From: Pirellulales bacterium
GTDB lineage: Bacteria; Planctomycetota; Planctomycetia; Pirellulales; JAEUIK01
Reading direction: 5' to 3'
DNA length: 64,000 nucleotides
Assembly (NCBI GenBank): GCA_019694455.1
Contig: JAIBBY010000007.1
Span: forward strand, 58,722 to 122,721
A program made the translations under genes and the position numbers. Positions 14,620 to 23,701 of this stretch are shown in pieces (positions within the stretch are counted from its first letter, which is position 1; each line of letters starts with the position of its first letter). The notes beneath the pieces are model-generated. The model was not told the DNA's origin. It did no database searches and was given only the letters and a program-made list of their open reading frames with translations.

Positions 14620-17600
14620 ATGAACATCAATTGGTTTAAGCGCCGCCAGCCTCGATATGCCCCGGCGCTCCGTCGCCCCAGTTTTGCCGCGCTCTCCGGC
14701 GTTCAAACGCTGGAGCATCGCGCGTTGCTGGCGATCGACAGCGGACTTGTCGCCTCGCAGTTCAGCGCCACCGACGTCAATCGCGATGGCCGCGTCTCGG
14801 CGATCGACGCCTTGCAAATCGTCAACGAGTTGAATCGCGTCGGCAGCTACCGCGTCGGCGCCGCTGCCGGCCAGGCGCAACTCATGGCGGCCAGTTTGCC
14901 CGCCTCGACCGGATCAAACCTCGATGTCAACGGCGATGGCTGGGTGACTTCGATGGACGCACTGCGCGTGGTGAACCAGCTCAACGCGCAGCAGTCGACC
15001 GTGGTGCAGATTCGTTTGCAGGTCACCGACCTGAGCGACAACGCCATCACCAGCATCGGCGTGGGGGGCAATTTCAAGCTCAAAGTGTTTGTGCGCGACA
15101 TGCGCGGCCTGGGCGGACAAGGTGGCGTCTTCTCCGCCTATACCGACGTGCTGTACAACGCCGCCTTGGCTGGCGTGACCGGCGCCGTGTCGTTCAACGC
15201 GCCTCCGTATTCCAATGGCCAAACATCCGACATCAGCACCGATGGCGTCATCGACGACACTGGCGCCTTCGACGGGTTCGATCCCCTCGGCAGCCAAGAG
15301 TTGCTTTTATTCACCGTGCCGATGGTGGCCCAAGGACCAGGAACTATCTCATTCATTTCTAATCCGGCCGAAGAGGGCGATGTGGCCGTATATGGCCAGG
15401 ACAACCCGGTTCCGGCGACCGATATCGCGTATGGAACCACGCAACTTGAAGTGCTCGGCCTGCCCGCCATTTCCATCACCGATGTGACGCAAAGCGAAGG
15501 CACCGGCGGGGGCCTCACGAACTTCAACTTCACCGTCACTCTTTCGCAACCGGCCACCCAGGAGGTGCGCGTCGATTTCGCCACTGCGGGCGGAACGGCG
15601 CAGGGCGAAGTCGATTTTCAGAGTCGTCAGGGGCAATTGACCTTTGCCCCCGGCGAGGTCACCAAGACTATTTCGGTGGGCGTCTTCCGCGATCAGGTGA
15701 GCGAGCCCAACGAAACGTTCTTCGTGAATCTGACCAACGCCAGCCCCAACTCGGTGATTGCCGATTCGCAAGGGGTGGGCACCATTCTCGACGACGATGG
15801 CCCCCCCACGCTCTCTATCGACGACGTGACCAAGGCCGAAGGGGGCATTGGATCCACCGCCTATGTCTTTACGGTTTCGCTCGTCGGCCAGCCGGGCGTG
15901 CCGGTCACGGTCAGCTATGCCACGGCCAACGGCACGGCCTTCGGCGGCACCGATTTTCAGCCGGTGACCGGCAACCTCACCTTCAACCCCGGCCAGTTCA
16001 CCAAGACCATCACGGTCAACGTGATTGGCGACGAGTTGCTTGAGGCCAACGAAACCTTCTTCGTCAATCTGAGCGGCGCGCAAAACGCCACCATCAGCAA
16101 GGCCCAAGGCATCGGCACCATCACCAACGACGACGTGCCGCCAGGCCTCTCCATCGATAGCCCCTTGCCGATTTCTGAGCCGGTGTCGGGCACCACGCCG
16201 CTGACCTTCACCGTCACGCTGTCGCAGGCGAGCGGCCTGCCGGTCACCGTCAAATACGCCACGCAGGCCAACACCGCAACCACGGCTGATTTTCAGCCGA
16301 CCAACGGCACGCTCTCGTTCGCGCCGGGCGAACTGACCAAGACAATCACGGTGCAGGTCAAGGCCGATGGACTGTCGGAGTCCGAAGAAACCTTCTTCGT
16401 CAACCTCAGCAATCCGGTCAATGCGGAGATTATCCCTGGCAAGGGCCAAGGGGTCGGCACGATCCAGGATTTGCAGGTCGAAAAGCAGGTCCGCATCCGT
16501 TTGACCGCCACCGATCTGTTGGGTAACCCGCTGACTTCGATCACTGGTGGCGATACGTTCTTGATCAATGCGTTCGTTCTCGATCTGCGTGCGACCGGCG
16601 AGAACCAAGGGGTGTTTGGCGCTTTCTTGGATGTCGACTTCGATGCGTCGCGCATTGCCGTCGCCGGACCCATCGATTTCTCCGATATCTATCCCAATGG
16701 CAACACCGGCAACGTCGTCAATGGGCAAATCGACGAGGTAGGGGGGTTCGATGGCGAAACGCCCCTCGGTCCAACCGAACGGCTGCTGTTCAGCGTCCCG
16801 GTCAAGGGACTTACCGCGGGCAACGCCATCTTCTCGCCGAATCCGGCCGAGGGCGCTCTGAGCGAGGTGTCGCTCTACGGCGTCGACTCACCCGTTCCGA
16901 CAGCGGCGGTCGATTACCAAGGCACGTTAATCAACATTCTCCCCTCTTCCACCGTTTCGATCAGCGATGTTTCGGAAGAAGAAGGAGATGCGGGCGTCAA
17001 GAACTTCGTCTTCACGGTTTCGCTCAATCGAGTCGATAATCGCGTTGTCACCGTCGACTTTGCCACGCAGGCCGACACGGCCACGCCCGGCGTGGATTAC
17101 GACGATGTGAGCGGCACTCTCACCTTCGCGGCCGGTGAAACTTCCAAGACCTTCTCGGTGCCGGTGCATGGCGACACACTCAGCGAGGCCAACGAGCGCT
17201 TCTTCGCCAAAATCTCGAATATCACCTCGGCCGTGTTGGCCGGCAGCAATCAGGCGCTCGGCACGATCCTCAATGACGATCCCTTGCCGGTGATCACCGT
17301 CAACGACTCGACCGTCACCGAAGGACTGGCTGACGCCGAGTTCACCATCAACTTGTCGGAGGCCAGCGGGCAAACCGTGGTGGTGAACTACGCCACCGGC
17401 GGCGGCAGCGCGACGCCGGGCAGCGACTACGAGGCTGCCAGCGGACAACTGGTCTTCGCGCCGGGCGAAACCACCAAGTCCGTGACGGTCAAAGTCAACC
17501 GCGACACCATCGCCGAGTCGACCGAAACCTTCTTCCTCAACTTCACCAACGTGCAGGGGGCGGAGTTGGCTCGCCCAAGCGCCACCGGCACGATTCTCGA

Positions 17601-18012
17601 TCTCGGCCTTGGTAGCGTCGCCGGCTATGTCTATGGCGATGTCGATGGCAATGGCAGCCGCGGCGACCAAGAGCCTGGATTGGCGGGCGTCGAAATCACC
17701 CTGACCGGGACCACGTTGTTTGGCGATTCGGTCAGCCTGAAGATGGACACCTTACCGGGCGGACAATACCGGTTCGACGGTCTCTTGCCCGGCATTTACA
17801 AGGTCCGTCAGTCGCAGCCTGCCGGCTTGGAAGATGGCGCCGAGAGCTTAGGGAGCGCCGGCGGCGCGATCACCGACAACGACGAGATGACGTTCACGCT
17901 CGATATCGGCGCCAGCGCGCAGAACTACAACTTCGGCGAGGAAGGGGTGCTAGCCAGCTTCCTCCTGCAGAACGTGTTCTTTGCCTCGTCGCTGAACGGT
18001 CGCAGCACCTAA
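14620..18012 (+). CDS. Giant surface protein A: LEPR-XLL, dockerin, two cohesin-like modules, Calx-beta repeats, SdrD-B
   Basis: 1130 residues. Order: basic N-terminus; LEPR-XLL-type motif LEHRALLA (about 31-38), a planctomycete-specific export/anchoring signal; dockerin with two calcium loops (TDVNRDGRVSAIDAL near 52, DVNGDGWVTSMDAL near 102); cohesin-like module 1 (about 128-283); three Calx-beta repeats; cohesin-like module 2 (about 624-775); two more Calx-beta repeats; an SdrD-B/Cna-B type domain (GSVAGYVYGDVDGNG, about 999-1100); a short hydrophobic C-terminus. Calx-beta repeats bind calcium and act as stalks. The dockerin is N-terminal, not C-terminal as is common. Acts outside the cytoplasm. 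Upstream repeats may control it; the transmembrane kinase follows after 148 bases. Confidence 0.88.
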   Translation: MNINWFKRRQPRYAPALRRPSFAALSGVQTLEHRALLAIDSGLVASQFSATDVNRDGRVSAIDALQIVNELNRVGSYRVGAAAGQAQLMAASLPASTGSNLDVNGDGWVTSMDALRVVNQLNAQQSTVVQIRLQVTDLSDNAITSIGVGGNFKLKVFVRDMRGLGGQGGVFSAYTDVLYNAALAGVTGAVSFNAPPYSNGQTSDISTDGVIDDTGAFDGFDPLGSQELLLFTVPMVAQGPGTISFISNPAEEGDVAVYGQDNPVPATDIAYGTTQLEVLGLPAISITDVTQSEGTGGGLTNFNFTVTLSQPATQEVRVDFATAGGTAQGEVDFQSRQGQLTFAPGEVTKTISVGVFRDQVSEPNETFFVNLTNASPNSVIADSQGVGTILDDDGPPTLSIDDVTKAEGGIGSTAYVFTVSLVGQPGVPVTVSYATANGTAFGGTDFQPVTGNLTFNPGQFTKTITVNVIGDELLEANETFFVNLSGAQNATISKAQGIGTITNDDVPPGLSIDSPLPISEPVSGTTPLTFTVTLSQASGLPVTVKYATQANTATTADFQPTNGTLSFAPGELTKTITVQVKADGLSESEETFFVNLSNPVNAEIIPGKGQGVGTIQDLQVEKQVRIRLTATDLLGNPLTSITGGDTFLINAFVLDLRATGENQGVFGAFLDVDFDASRIAVAGPIDFSDIYPNGNTGNVVNGQIDEVGGFDGETPLGPTERLLFSVPVKGLTAGNAIFSPNPAEGALSEVSLYGVDSPVPTAAVDYQGTLINILPSSTVSISDVSEEEGDAGVKNFVFTVSLNRVDNRVVTVDFATQADTATPGVDYDDVSGTLTFAAGETSKTFSVPVHGDTLSEANERFFAKISNITSAVLAGSNQALGTILNDDPLPVITVNDSTVTEGLADAEFTINLSEASGQTVVVNYATGGGSATPGSDYEAASGQLVFAPGETTKSVTVKVNRDTIAESTETFFLNFTNVQGAELARPSATGTILDLGLGSVAGYVYGDVDGNGSRGDQEPGLAGVEITLTGTTLFGDSVSLKMDTLPGGQYRFDGLLPGIYKVRQSQPAGLEDGAESLGSAGGAITDNDEMTFTLDIGASAQNYNFGEEGVLASFLLQNVFFASSLNGRST
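15001..15465 (+). other. Cohesin-like module, copy 1 of giant protein A
   Basis: Region of about 155 residues directly after the dockerin. Landmarks are VRDMRG, then GGVFSAYTDVLYNAALAGV, GVIDDTGAFDGFDPLG, LLFTVPM and VYGQDNPVPATDIAYG. The same succession occurs in copy 2 and in giants B and C. Amphipathic beta strands and the GVFSA..DV.Y strand match the early strands of cohesin folds, hence the name; the assignment is inference. Confidence 0.6.
16489..16935 (+). other. Cohesin-like module, copy 2 of giant protein A
   Basis: Second copy between Calx-beta repeats 3 and 4. Landmarks match copy 1: LDLRATGENQ, QGVFGAFLDVDFDASRIAV, GQIDEVGGFDGETPLG, LLFSVPV and LYGVDSPVPTAAVDY. Spacing between landmarks is nearly the same as in copy 1, so the two copies descend from one domain duplicated within the gene. 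Confidence 0.6.
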
Positions 18013-18020
18013 CCCACAAT

Positions 18021-18066
18021 TGCGCAGCAATACGTGAATTGTATGCGCAGCAGTGCGTGAATCGTA
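18021..18066. repeat. 23-bp direct tandem repeat, two copies
   Basis: Two adjacent copies, 18021-18043 and 18044-18066, with 20 of 23 positions identical; each begins TGCGCAGCA and has CGTGAAT in the middle. The pair fills much of the 148-base gap between giant protein A and the kinase. Spacing of 23 bp (about two helical turns) would place two protein dimers on one face of DNA. Two copies are too few for a CRISPR array. Confidence 0.6.
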
Positions 18067-18160
18067 ACGTCCGCCACTCGCGGTCGGCGCGCGGCATTTG
18101 CTACGATTGATTGGGCCACGCGTGTGGCCAATCCGTCACCGCCGCGCCGCTGGGTCGAAT

Positions 18161-20077
18161 ATGGCTGCTCTCGAACGACTGGGACCCTACCGCATCGGCC
18201 GTAAGCTGGGGCGCGGCGGCATGGGGACCGTCTACGCCGCCGAAGCGCTCGACACCGGCATCATCGCTGCGGTCAAAGTGCTCTCGGCCGCGCTGGGCCG
18301 CGACGACGGCTTTCGCGAGCGCTTCGAGGCCGAGATCGATACGCTGCGCAAACTGCGGCACCCCAACATCGTTCGCCTCTATGGATTTGGCGAAGAAGAT
18401 GGCCTCTTGTTTTACGGTATGGAATTGGTCGACGGCGCCAGCCTCGAAGACGAGTTGCAGGCCGGCCGTCGCTTCAACTGGCGCGAGGTGCTGCAGATCA
18501 GCATCAAGCTTTGTCGGGCCCTGCGACACGCGCACGATCGCGGCATCATCCATCGCGACATCAAGCCCGCCAATTTGCTGCTGAGCACGGACGGCGAGAT
18601 CAAGCTCTCCGACTTTGGCATCGCCAAGCTCTTTGGCCACTCGGGGATGACCGCCGATGGCGGCGTGATCGGCACCGCTGAGTACATGGCCCCCGAGCAG
18701 GCCGATGGTCGCCCGGTGACAAATCGCTGCGATCTCTACAGCCTCGGCTGTGTGATGTATGCGCTATGCGCCGGCCGACCGCCATTTCGCGCCCGCTCGC
18801 TCCCCGAGATGCTGCACATGCAGCGCTATGCCGAGCCAGAGCCGCTGCGGACCTTTGCGCCCGAGGCGCCGGTGGAATTGGAGCAGATCGTCGCCGACTT
18901 GCTGGTCAAGGAGCCCGATCGGCGGATTCCCACGGCGATGGTGTTGGCGCGCCGCTTGGAGGCGATGGAGCATGGATTGCTCAGGCGCGAACGCCGGTCG
19001 GAGCTTGACGCGGCGGACGTCGACAACGAGGAGTTCACCTACACTCCCAACGTGCCGCTCGACGCCACGCTGGTGGGTACGCAGGTCGACGCTGAATCAT
19101 CACCACCGCCAGAACAGCAAGACGAACTGGGCTTCGAGCTGCGCTCGGACGACGATCTGCCCCCCACGCGCATCGCTCCCTCTCCGCATCAGCAGCGCAC
19201 GCTGGCGCCGGGCGAGTTGCCTTCCACGGGGCACACCGAGTCGGGCACGGTGCAGTTGGTTGGCGCCGAGGAGGCTGGTCCGGGCCAGCCCACGATGGCG
19301 GCGCCAGTCGGCGCCACCAAGAGTAGCCTCGCATCTCCGGCCAAACGCTTCACCAGCGTGGAAGAAACCGAAGATGTTGATGCCCCGCCAGTCGCGTCGC
19401 GCGGACCGCTGATTTCTCCGCAGACGGTGCTCCTGTTGGGCGCGCTCGTAAGTCTGGCGGCAGGCGCCTGGTATTTCTTGCAGCCCCCTACAGCCGACGC
19501 GCTCTACCGCCGTATCCTGTTGGCGGCGGCCAGCGACAAGTCCGACGCGCTCTCCAATGCGCGCCCCGATATCGATGAATTTCTGGCGCGCTATCCCAAC
19601 GACAACCGCGCGCCCGAGTTGCGCGGATACCGCGCCGAGATCGACCTGGAAAAATTGGAACGGCAATTCCAGCGCCGCCCACGCGGCGGCGCCGAAGAAC
19701 TCTCGCCGGTCGAGCGCGCGTATGCCACGGCAATTCGCGCCGCCGAACTCGACCCCGAACTAGGCATTACCAAACTACAAGCGCTGCTCGCCGTTTATGG
19801 CGATGACGCGGAAATCAGCGATCGCGGGCGTCAATGCCTGGAACTGGCGGAGCGGCAACTGGATCGATTGCAGGCCGATGCGCCAGAGCAATTAGCCGCC
19901 AACCTGGAGCAGATCAGCCGCCAATTGGCGCGGGCAGAGGCTATCGAGAGTAGTGACGTGGCCAAAGCACGCTCCATCTACGCGGGGGTCGTCGAACTGT
20001 ACGGCGACAAAACTTGGGCGCGCGACGAAGTCGCTCGCGCGCGTTTGCGGCTCGAACAATTGCCCAAGGCGCCTTAG
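18161..20077 (+). CDS. Transmembrane Ser/Thr protein kinase (PknB/Hanks type)
   Basis: 638 residues from ATG at 18161 (MAALERLGPYRIGRKLGRGG); an in-frame TTG at 18098 would add 21 residues without a domain. The kinase domain covers about 9-275 with the Gly loop GRGGMG (17-22), Lys39 (AAVKVL), catalytic HRDIKPAN (His131-Arg132-Asp133), DFG at 151 and GTAEYMAPEQ. A low-complexity acidic/Pro-rich linker (about 285-420) leads to a single membrane span near 422-442 (VLLLGALVSLAAGAWYFL). The outside part (about 445-638) is helical, with TPR-like spacing. It phosphorylates Ser/Thr of unknown targets, possibly sensing through the outer helical region. It follows giant protein A on the same strand and precedes ppk. 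Confidence 0.93.
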   Translation: MAALERLGPYRIGRKLGRGGMGTVYAAEALDTGIIAAVKVLSAALGRDDGFRERFEAEIDTLRKLRHPNIVRLYGFGEEDGLLFYGMELVDGASLEDELQAGRRFNWREVLQISIKLCRALRHAHDRGIIHRDIKPANLLLSTDGEIKLSDFGIAKLFGHSGMTADGGVIGTAEYMAPEQADGRPVTNRCDLYSLGCVMYALCAGRPPFRARSLPEMLHMQRYAEPEPLRTFAPEAPVELEQIVADLLVKEPDRRIPTAMVLARRLEAMEHGLLRRERRSELDAADVDNEEFTYTPNVPLDATLVGTQVDAESSPPPEQQDELGFELRSDDDLPPTRIAPSPHQQRTLAPGELPSTGHTESGTVQLVGAEEAGPGQPTMAAPVGATKSSLASPAKRFTSVEETEDVDAPPVASRGPLISPQTVLLLGALVSLAAGAWYFLQPPTADALYRRILLAAASDKSDALSNARPDIDEFLARYPNDNRAPELRGYRAEIDLEKLERQFQRRPRGGAEELSPVERAYATAIRAAELDPELGITKLQALLAVYGDDAEISDRGRQCLELAERQLDRLQADAPEQLAANLEQISRQLARAEAIESSDVAKARSIYAGVVELYGDKTWARDEVARARLRLEQLPKAP

Positions 20078-20334
20078 CCGCTCGTTTCGTCGGTCAACTG
20101 TGCCGCGTCATTTCACAGTAGGGAGTGAGACGACAGCCACACGCGATCGCCTTTGCGCCTGTCGCGCATGCCGGTTATGAGCTTCACGCGATCCATTGTG
20201 TAGTAGGGGCCGCTTTAGACCGGTATTCGCCGCGGTCGCGCCGACTTAGAATTGAGTTGTGAGGTTTGACGCGGCTTGTGTCCAGATTGGGCCGCCGTCC
20301 GCTGTCCCAGCCCCGCTTTGTCTGATTGGATGGC

Positions 20335-22575
20335 ATGAGCACCGAAACTCAACCTACACCAGAGTTTGCCGTGGCCAATATGGACGGCGATGGACGCCCA
20401 TCGCCTGGCGATTCGGCGTATCTGCCAGAGCACTTCGTCAACCGCGAGTTGAGTTGGCTGGAGTTCAACGGTCGCGTGCTGGAAGAGGCGGAAGACCCCA
20501 CCAATCCCTTGCTGGAGCGGGTCAAGTTCTTGTCGATCTTCAGCTCGAATCTGGACGAGTTCTTCATGGTCCGGGTGGCGGGGCTGCACGAGCAGACCTT
20601 CGGCGACGGCGCGCCGCAGGACTACGCGGCCGACGGCTTGAGCCCGCTGACGCAGCTCAAGTTGATTCATCATCGCACGCAAGCGCTGGTGGCCGCCCAG
20701 TATCGCTGCTGGAACGAATCGGTCGCGCCGCAACTGGCCGCGGCCGGCGTGCTGCTGCTCAAGCCCGATGAGCTCGATGCCGATCAGAAGAGCGCGCTCG
20801 ATCGCTTCTTCAGCGATCGGGCGTTTCCGATTCTCACGCCGATGGCCATTGATCCGAGCCATCCCAATCCCCGCTATCACAATCGCGCTCTCTATTTGGC
20901 GGCCATGCTCGAACGACGTCGCGGTTTGGGACCGCGCCACATGTTCGCGGTCGTGCAATTGCCGCAAGTGTTGCCGCGATTGGTTCCGTTGGGCTCAAAG
21001 CAACCGGGGCAGCACGAGTTCATGTTGCTCGAAGACGCCATCTGCGCGCGGCTGCCCGAGTTGTTCGGCGGCTTCGAGGTGCTGTCGGCCACCACCTTTC
21101 GCATCACGCGCGACAGTGACATTGAGCTTTTGGAGCAAGAGTCGGACGACATGCTCAAGCTGGTCGAAGACCGCATTCGCCTGCGCGAACGCACCGAGGC
21201 GGTGCGGCTGGAGGTGTCGGCCGACGCCAACGAAGAGTTGGTCCGCATGTTGATCGAGGCCGAAGAACTGCACGCGGGCGACGGCGCTATCGATGGCTAC
21301 ACCGAGATCTATCGCATCCCCGGCCCGCTCGACCTCACCGCGCTCACCTCAATCTTTGATCTGCCCGGCATGGGCGATCTGCGCAATCCGCCGTTCATCC
21401 CAGCGCGACACATAACCGCGGCCGAACGCGGCGGCGATCTCTTTTCGCTGATCGCCGAGCAGGATATTTTGCTGCACCATCCGTTCGACAGCTTCGATCT
21501 GGTGGTCGATTTCGTGAGCCGCGCTGCGCACGATCCCAAGGTGCTGGCCATTAAGCAAACGCTCTATCGCACCAGCGGCGATTCGCCCATCGTCAAGGCG
21601 CTGATGCAAGCGGCTGAGAACGGTAAACACGTCACGGCCCTGGTGGAGCTCAAAGCGCGATTTGACGAGGCGGCCAACGTCAGTTGGGCGCGGCAACTCG
21701 AACGCTCGGGCGTGCATGTGGTTTTTGGGTTCTTGGACCTGAAGACTCACTGCAAGGTGTCGCTCGTCGTCCGTCAAGAGGGGGAGACGCTGCGCCGCTA
21801 CGTGCATCTGGGCACCGGCAACTACAACCCGCAAACGGCGCTCTTGTACACCGATTTGGGATTGTTCACCGCGCAAGAGGACATGACCGCCGATTGCTCC
21901 GCGCTGTTCAATTTACTCACGGGCTACTCGCAGGGTCACGTCTGGCGCAAGCTGATCGTGGCACCGGCCGATTTGCATCGCCGCACGATTGAACTGATTA
22001 GCGAGCAGACCGAATTGGCTCAGCGCGGTAAACCGTCGCGCATCTTCGCCAAGATGAATTCCCTGGTCGATCATCGCGTCATCCGGGCGCTCTACAACGC
22101 CAGCCAGGCGGGCGTGCCGATCGATCTGGTGACGCGCGGCATCTGCTGCTTGCGACCCGGCATGCCCGGCATCAGCGAAAATATTCGTGTCCGCAGCGTG
22201 GTCGATCGATTTCTCGAGCACAGCCGAATTTTTGTGTTTGGTCCGGACGACGACGCGCAGGTGTTTTTGGCGAGCGCCGATTGGATGCCTCGCAACTTTT
22301 ATCGCCGCGTGGAGGTGATGTTTCCGGTCGAGGCGGCGCCGCTCAAGGCGCGCATCTTGCAAGAGATTGTTCCCGCCTATTTGCGCGACACTGCGAAGTC
22401 GAGAATTGAACAACCAGATGGCAGTTACGTGCGCGCGACGCCCGCCGAAGGTGAGGCGCCCTTTCGCGTGCAACAAGCGCTGCAGCAGTCGCGATCGCCA
22501 CTGGCGCTCGATGCCGACCACCCGGTTCAAGCGCGCGTCGTGACCGATCCGTCAAACGAAGAGCGTGCGCTGTAG
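20335..22575 (+). CDS. ppk1: Polyphosphate kinase 1
   Basis: 746 residues, near the usual ~700. PPK1 makes and degrades long-chain polyphosphate reversibly from ATP. The N-terminal domain begins FVNRELSWLEFNGRVLEEA, a signature of the family; FSSNLDEFFMVRVAGL follows. The catalytic phosphohistidine region is RYVHLGTGNYNPQTALLYTD, and a second conserved His lies in EHSRIFVFG. ATG at 20335 fits the family start and is preferred over the in-frame TTG at 20326. The 31 residues before the first conserved block are poorly conserved and may be lineage-specific. It is a cytosolic or membrane-associated tetramer in relatives. The end converges on the DUF456 gene, 14 bases between the stops. Confidence 0.96.
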   Translation: MSTETQPTPEFAVANMDGDGRPSPGDSAYLPEHFVNRELSWLEFNGRVLEEAEDPTNPLLERVKFLSIFSSNLDEFFMVRVAGLHEQTFGDGAPQDYAADGLSPLTQLKLIHHRTQALVAAQYRCWNESVAPQLAAAGVLLLKPDELDADQKSALDRFFSDRAFPILTPMAIDPSHPNPRYHNRALYLAAMLERRRGLGPRHMFAVVQLPQVLPRLVPLGSKQPGQHEFMLLEDAICARLPELFGGFEVLSATTFRITRDSDIELLEQESDDMLKLVEDRIRLRERTEAVRLEVSADANEELVRMLIEAEELHAGDGAIDGYTEIYRIPGPLDLTALTSIFDLPGMGDLRNPPFIPARHITAAERGGDLFSLIAEQDILLHHPFDSFDLVVDFVSRAAHDPKVLAIKQTLYRTSGDSPIVKALMQAAENGKHVTALVELKARFDEAANVSWARQLERSGVHVVFGFLDLKTHCKVSLVVRQEGETLRRYVHLGTGNYNPQTALLYTDLGLFTAQEDMTADCSALFNLLTGYSQGHVWRKLIVAPADLHRRTIELISEQTELAQRGKPSRIFAKMNSLVDHRVIRALYNASQAGVPIDLVTRGICCLRPGMPGISENIRVRSVVDRFLEHSRIFVFGPDDDAQVFLASADWMPRNFYRRVEVMFPVEAAPLKARILQEIVPAYLRDTAKSRIEQPDGSYVRATPAEGEAPFRVQQALQQSRSPLALDADHPVQARVVTDPSNEERAL

Positions 22576-22589
22576 TCGGCGCCTTGCCG

Positions 22590-23132
22590 CTAGAAAAACA
22601 GCGCCGCGATGCCCACCAGCACCATGGCGGTGGCGACCGCCAGCTTGCCCGCCGTGCCCAACAAGCGACCTTTGAACGCCGCTTCTCCCACGCGCCAGCT
22701 ATGATCGAGGCTTCGTCCTTTCCAGGTTTCGCCCAACATCGCGCCGCCAAAGGCGCCGATGCCCGCGCCGAGCACCGCGCCCACAATGGTGCCAATAACC
22801 GGCAGCGGGCTACCCACGCTGGCCCCGATCATGGCGCCCGCGATCGAGCCAACAATCGCCAGCACGACGCTGCGTCGGCTGGCCCCGGCGCGCTGGGCGC
22901 CAACCGCTCCGGCGGCCGTTTCGATCAATTCCCCCAGCGCGGCCAGCACGACCAGCGCGACCAATGCCTGCCAGCCAATAGCCGCGGCGCCGGTTGCTGG
23001 CGCCAATAGCGCATAGATCACCGCGGCGCCGACCATGACCCACGTGCCCGGCAGCGCGAACAGCGTGAGCCCCCAGCCCACCAGCAGAGCGAGCACGAGC
23101 AGCGTGATTTCGATGGCGAGCACCAAGCGCAA
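22590..23132 (-). CDS. DUF456 family integral membrane protein
   Basis: 180 residues from a TTG at 23132 (TTG at 23126 is also possible; GAGG lies just upstream). The sequence is mostly hydrophobic with small residues: an N-terminal span (LAIEITLLVLALLVGWGLTL), then ALPGTWVMVGAAVIYALL, VALVVLAALGELIETAAG and a long Gly/Ala-rich part (IGTIVGAVLGAGIGAFGGAM) typical of DUF456 proteins. Their function is unknown; the glycine-zipper pattern suggests packing of helices in an oligomer. It shares strand and orientation with the SnoaL-like gene upstream, about 110 bases away. Confidence 0.8.
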   Translation of the reverse strand: MRLVLAIEITLLVLALLVGWGLTLFALPGTWVMVGAAVIYALLAPATGAAAIGWQALVALVVLAALGELIETAAGAVGAQRAGASRRSVVLAIVGSIAGAMIGASVGSPLPVIGTIVGAVLGAGIGAFGGAMLGETWKGRSLDHSWRVGEAAFKGRLLGTAGKLAVATAMVLVGIAALFF

Positions 23133-23244
23133 GTACCTCGACAGATGTTGGGCGACTCGACCTACGTTCTACCCGCAATGGCGTGTCCAGACCAAGCCTG
23201 CGTCGCAGGAGTCGCGATCAGCGAATCGCGCGCTGCTGTTGCAA

Positions 23245-23613
23245 CTACAAGCGCAGCACGCTGGGATCGAAGTACACCTCGTTGCGCGTGATCTCGTGTC
23301 CCGCCAATTCGACGATGTCGAGCCCCTGGAAACTGATTTCCCCGGTCGGCTTGGGGACGGTGGCCTTCCATTTGACGAAGCATCCCATCTCGGTGGGCCA
23401 CAACTCCACAAGCTCCCAAACCCACTTGGGGTTTGCGGACAAGAGTCGCGCGAAGTATTGACCAATCGCATCGTGGCCGCGCAGGCCGAGTGAGCGCGCC
23501 GGGTCTTGGTAATAGGCGTCGGCGGCGTAGTAGCCGAGCAGCGTCTGGGGGCGGTTGCCGGTCCAGGCTTCCAACCATTGGCGAACGAATTGGGTCAACT
23601 CATCGGCCTGCAT
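23245..23613 (-). CDS. SnoaL-like/NTF2-fold small protein
   Basis: 122 residues from ATG at 23613, which has a strong GAGGAGGG eight bases upstream; longer reading frames lack such a site. The opening (LTQFVRQWLEAWTGNRPQTL) followed by YYAADAYYQDP and GHDAIGQYFARLL is the usual helix-helix-strand start of SnoaL-like/nuclear transport factor 2 proteins, and the final EITRNEVYFDPSVL matches the last strand. Members include cyclases, isomerases and ligand-binding proteins, so the reaction cannot be given. It is divergent from the DUF1080 gene with about 90 bases between starts. Confidence 0.82.
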   Translation of the reverse strand: MQADELTQFVRQWLEAWTGNRPQTLLGYYAADAYYQDPARSLGLRGHDAIGQYFARLLSANPKWVWELVELWPTEMGCFVKWKATVPKPTGEISFQGLDIVELAGHEITRNEVYFDPSVLRL

Positions 23614-23701
23614 GGGACACACCCTCCTCGCTGGGCGAGTATACTCGTGACGCTTGCTCAGTCCAAAAAAGCGGACGCCATGATCAACAAGAGGAGTCGT
23701 C

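Noticed and set aside
13982..14623. 213-codon plus-strand open frame ending in an ATGA overlap with giant protein A
   Set aside because: Arg/Ser/Trp/Cys-rich sequence without hydrophobic periodicity, no ribosome site and no domain; such frames are common in GC-rich spacers. The overlap is probably chance.
18021..18066. CRISPR-like array
   Set aside because: Only two adjacent 23-bp units with no spacer between them and no cas genes in the window.
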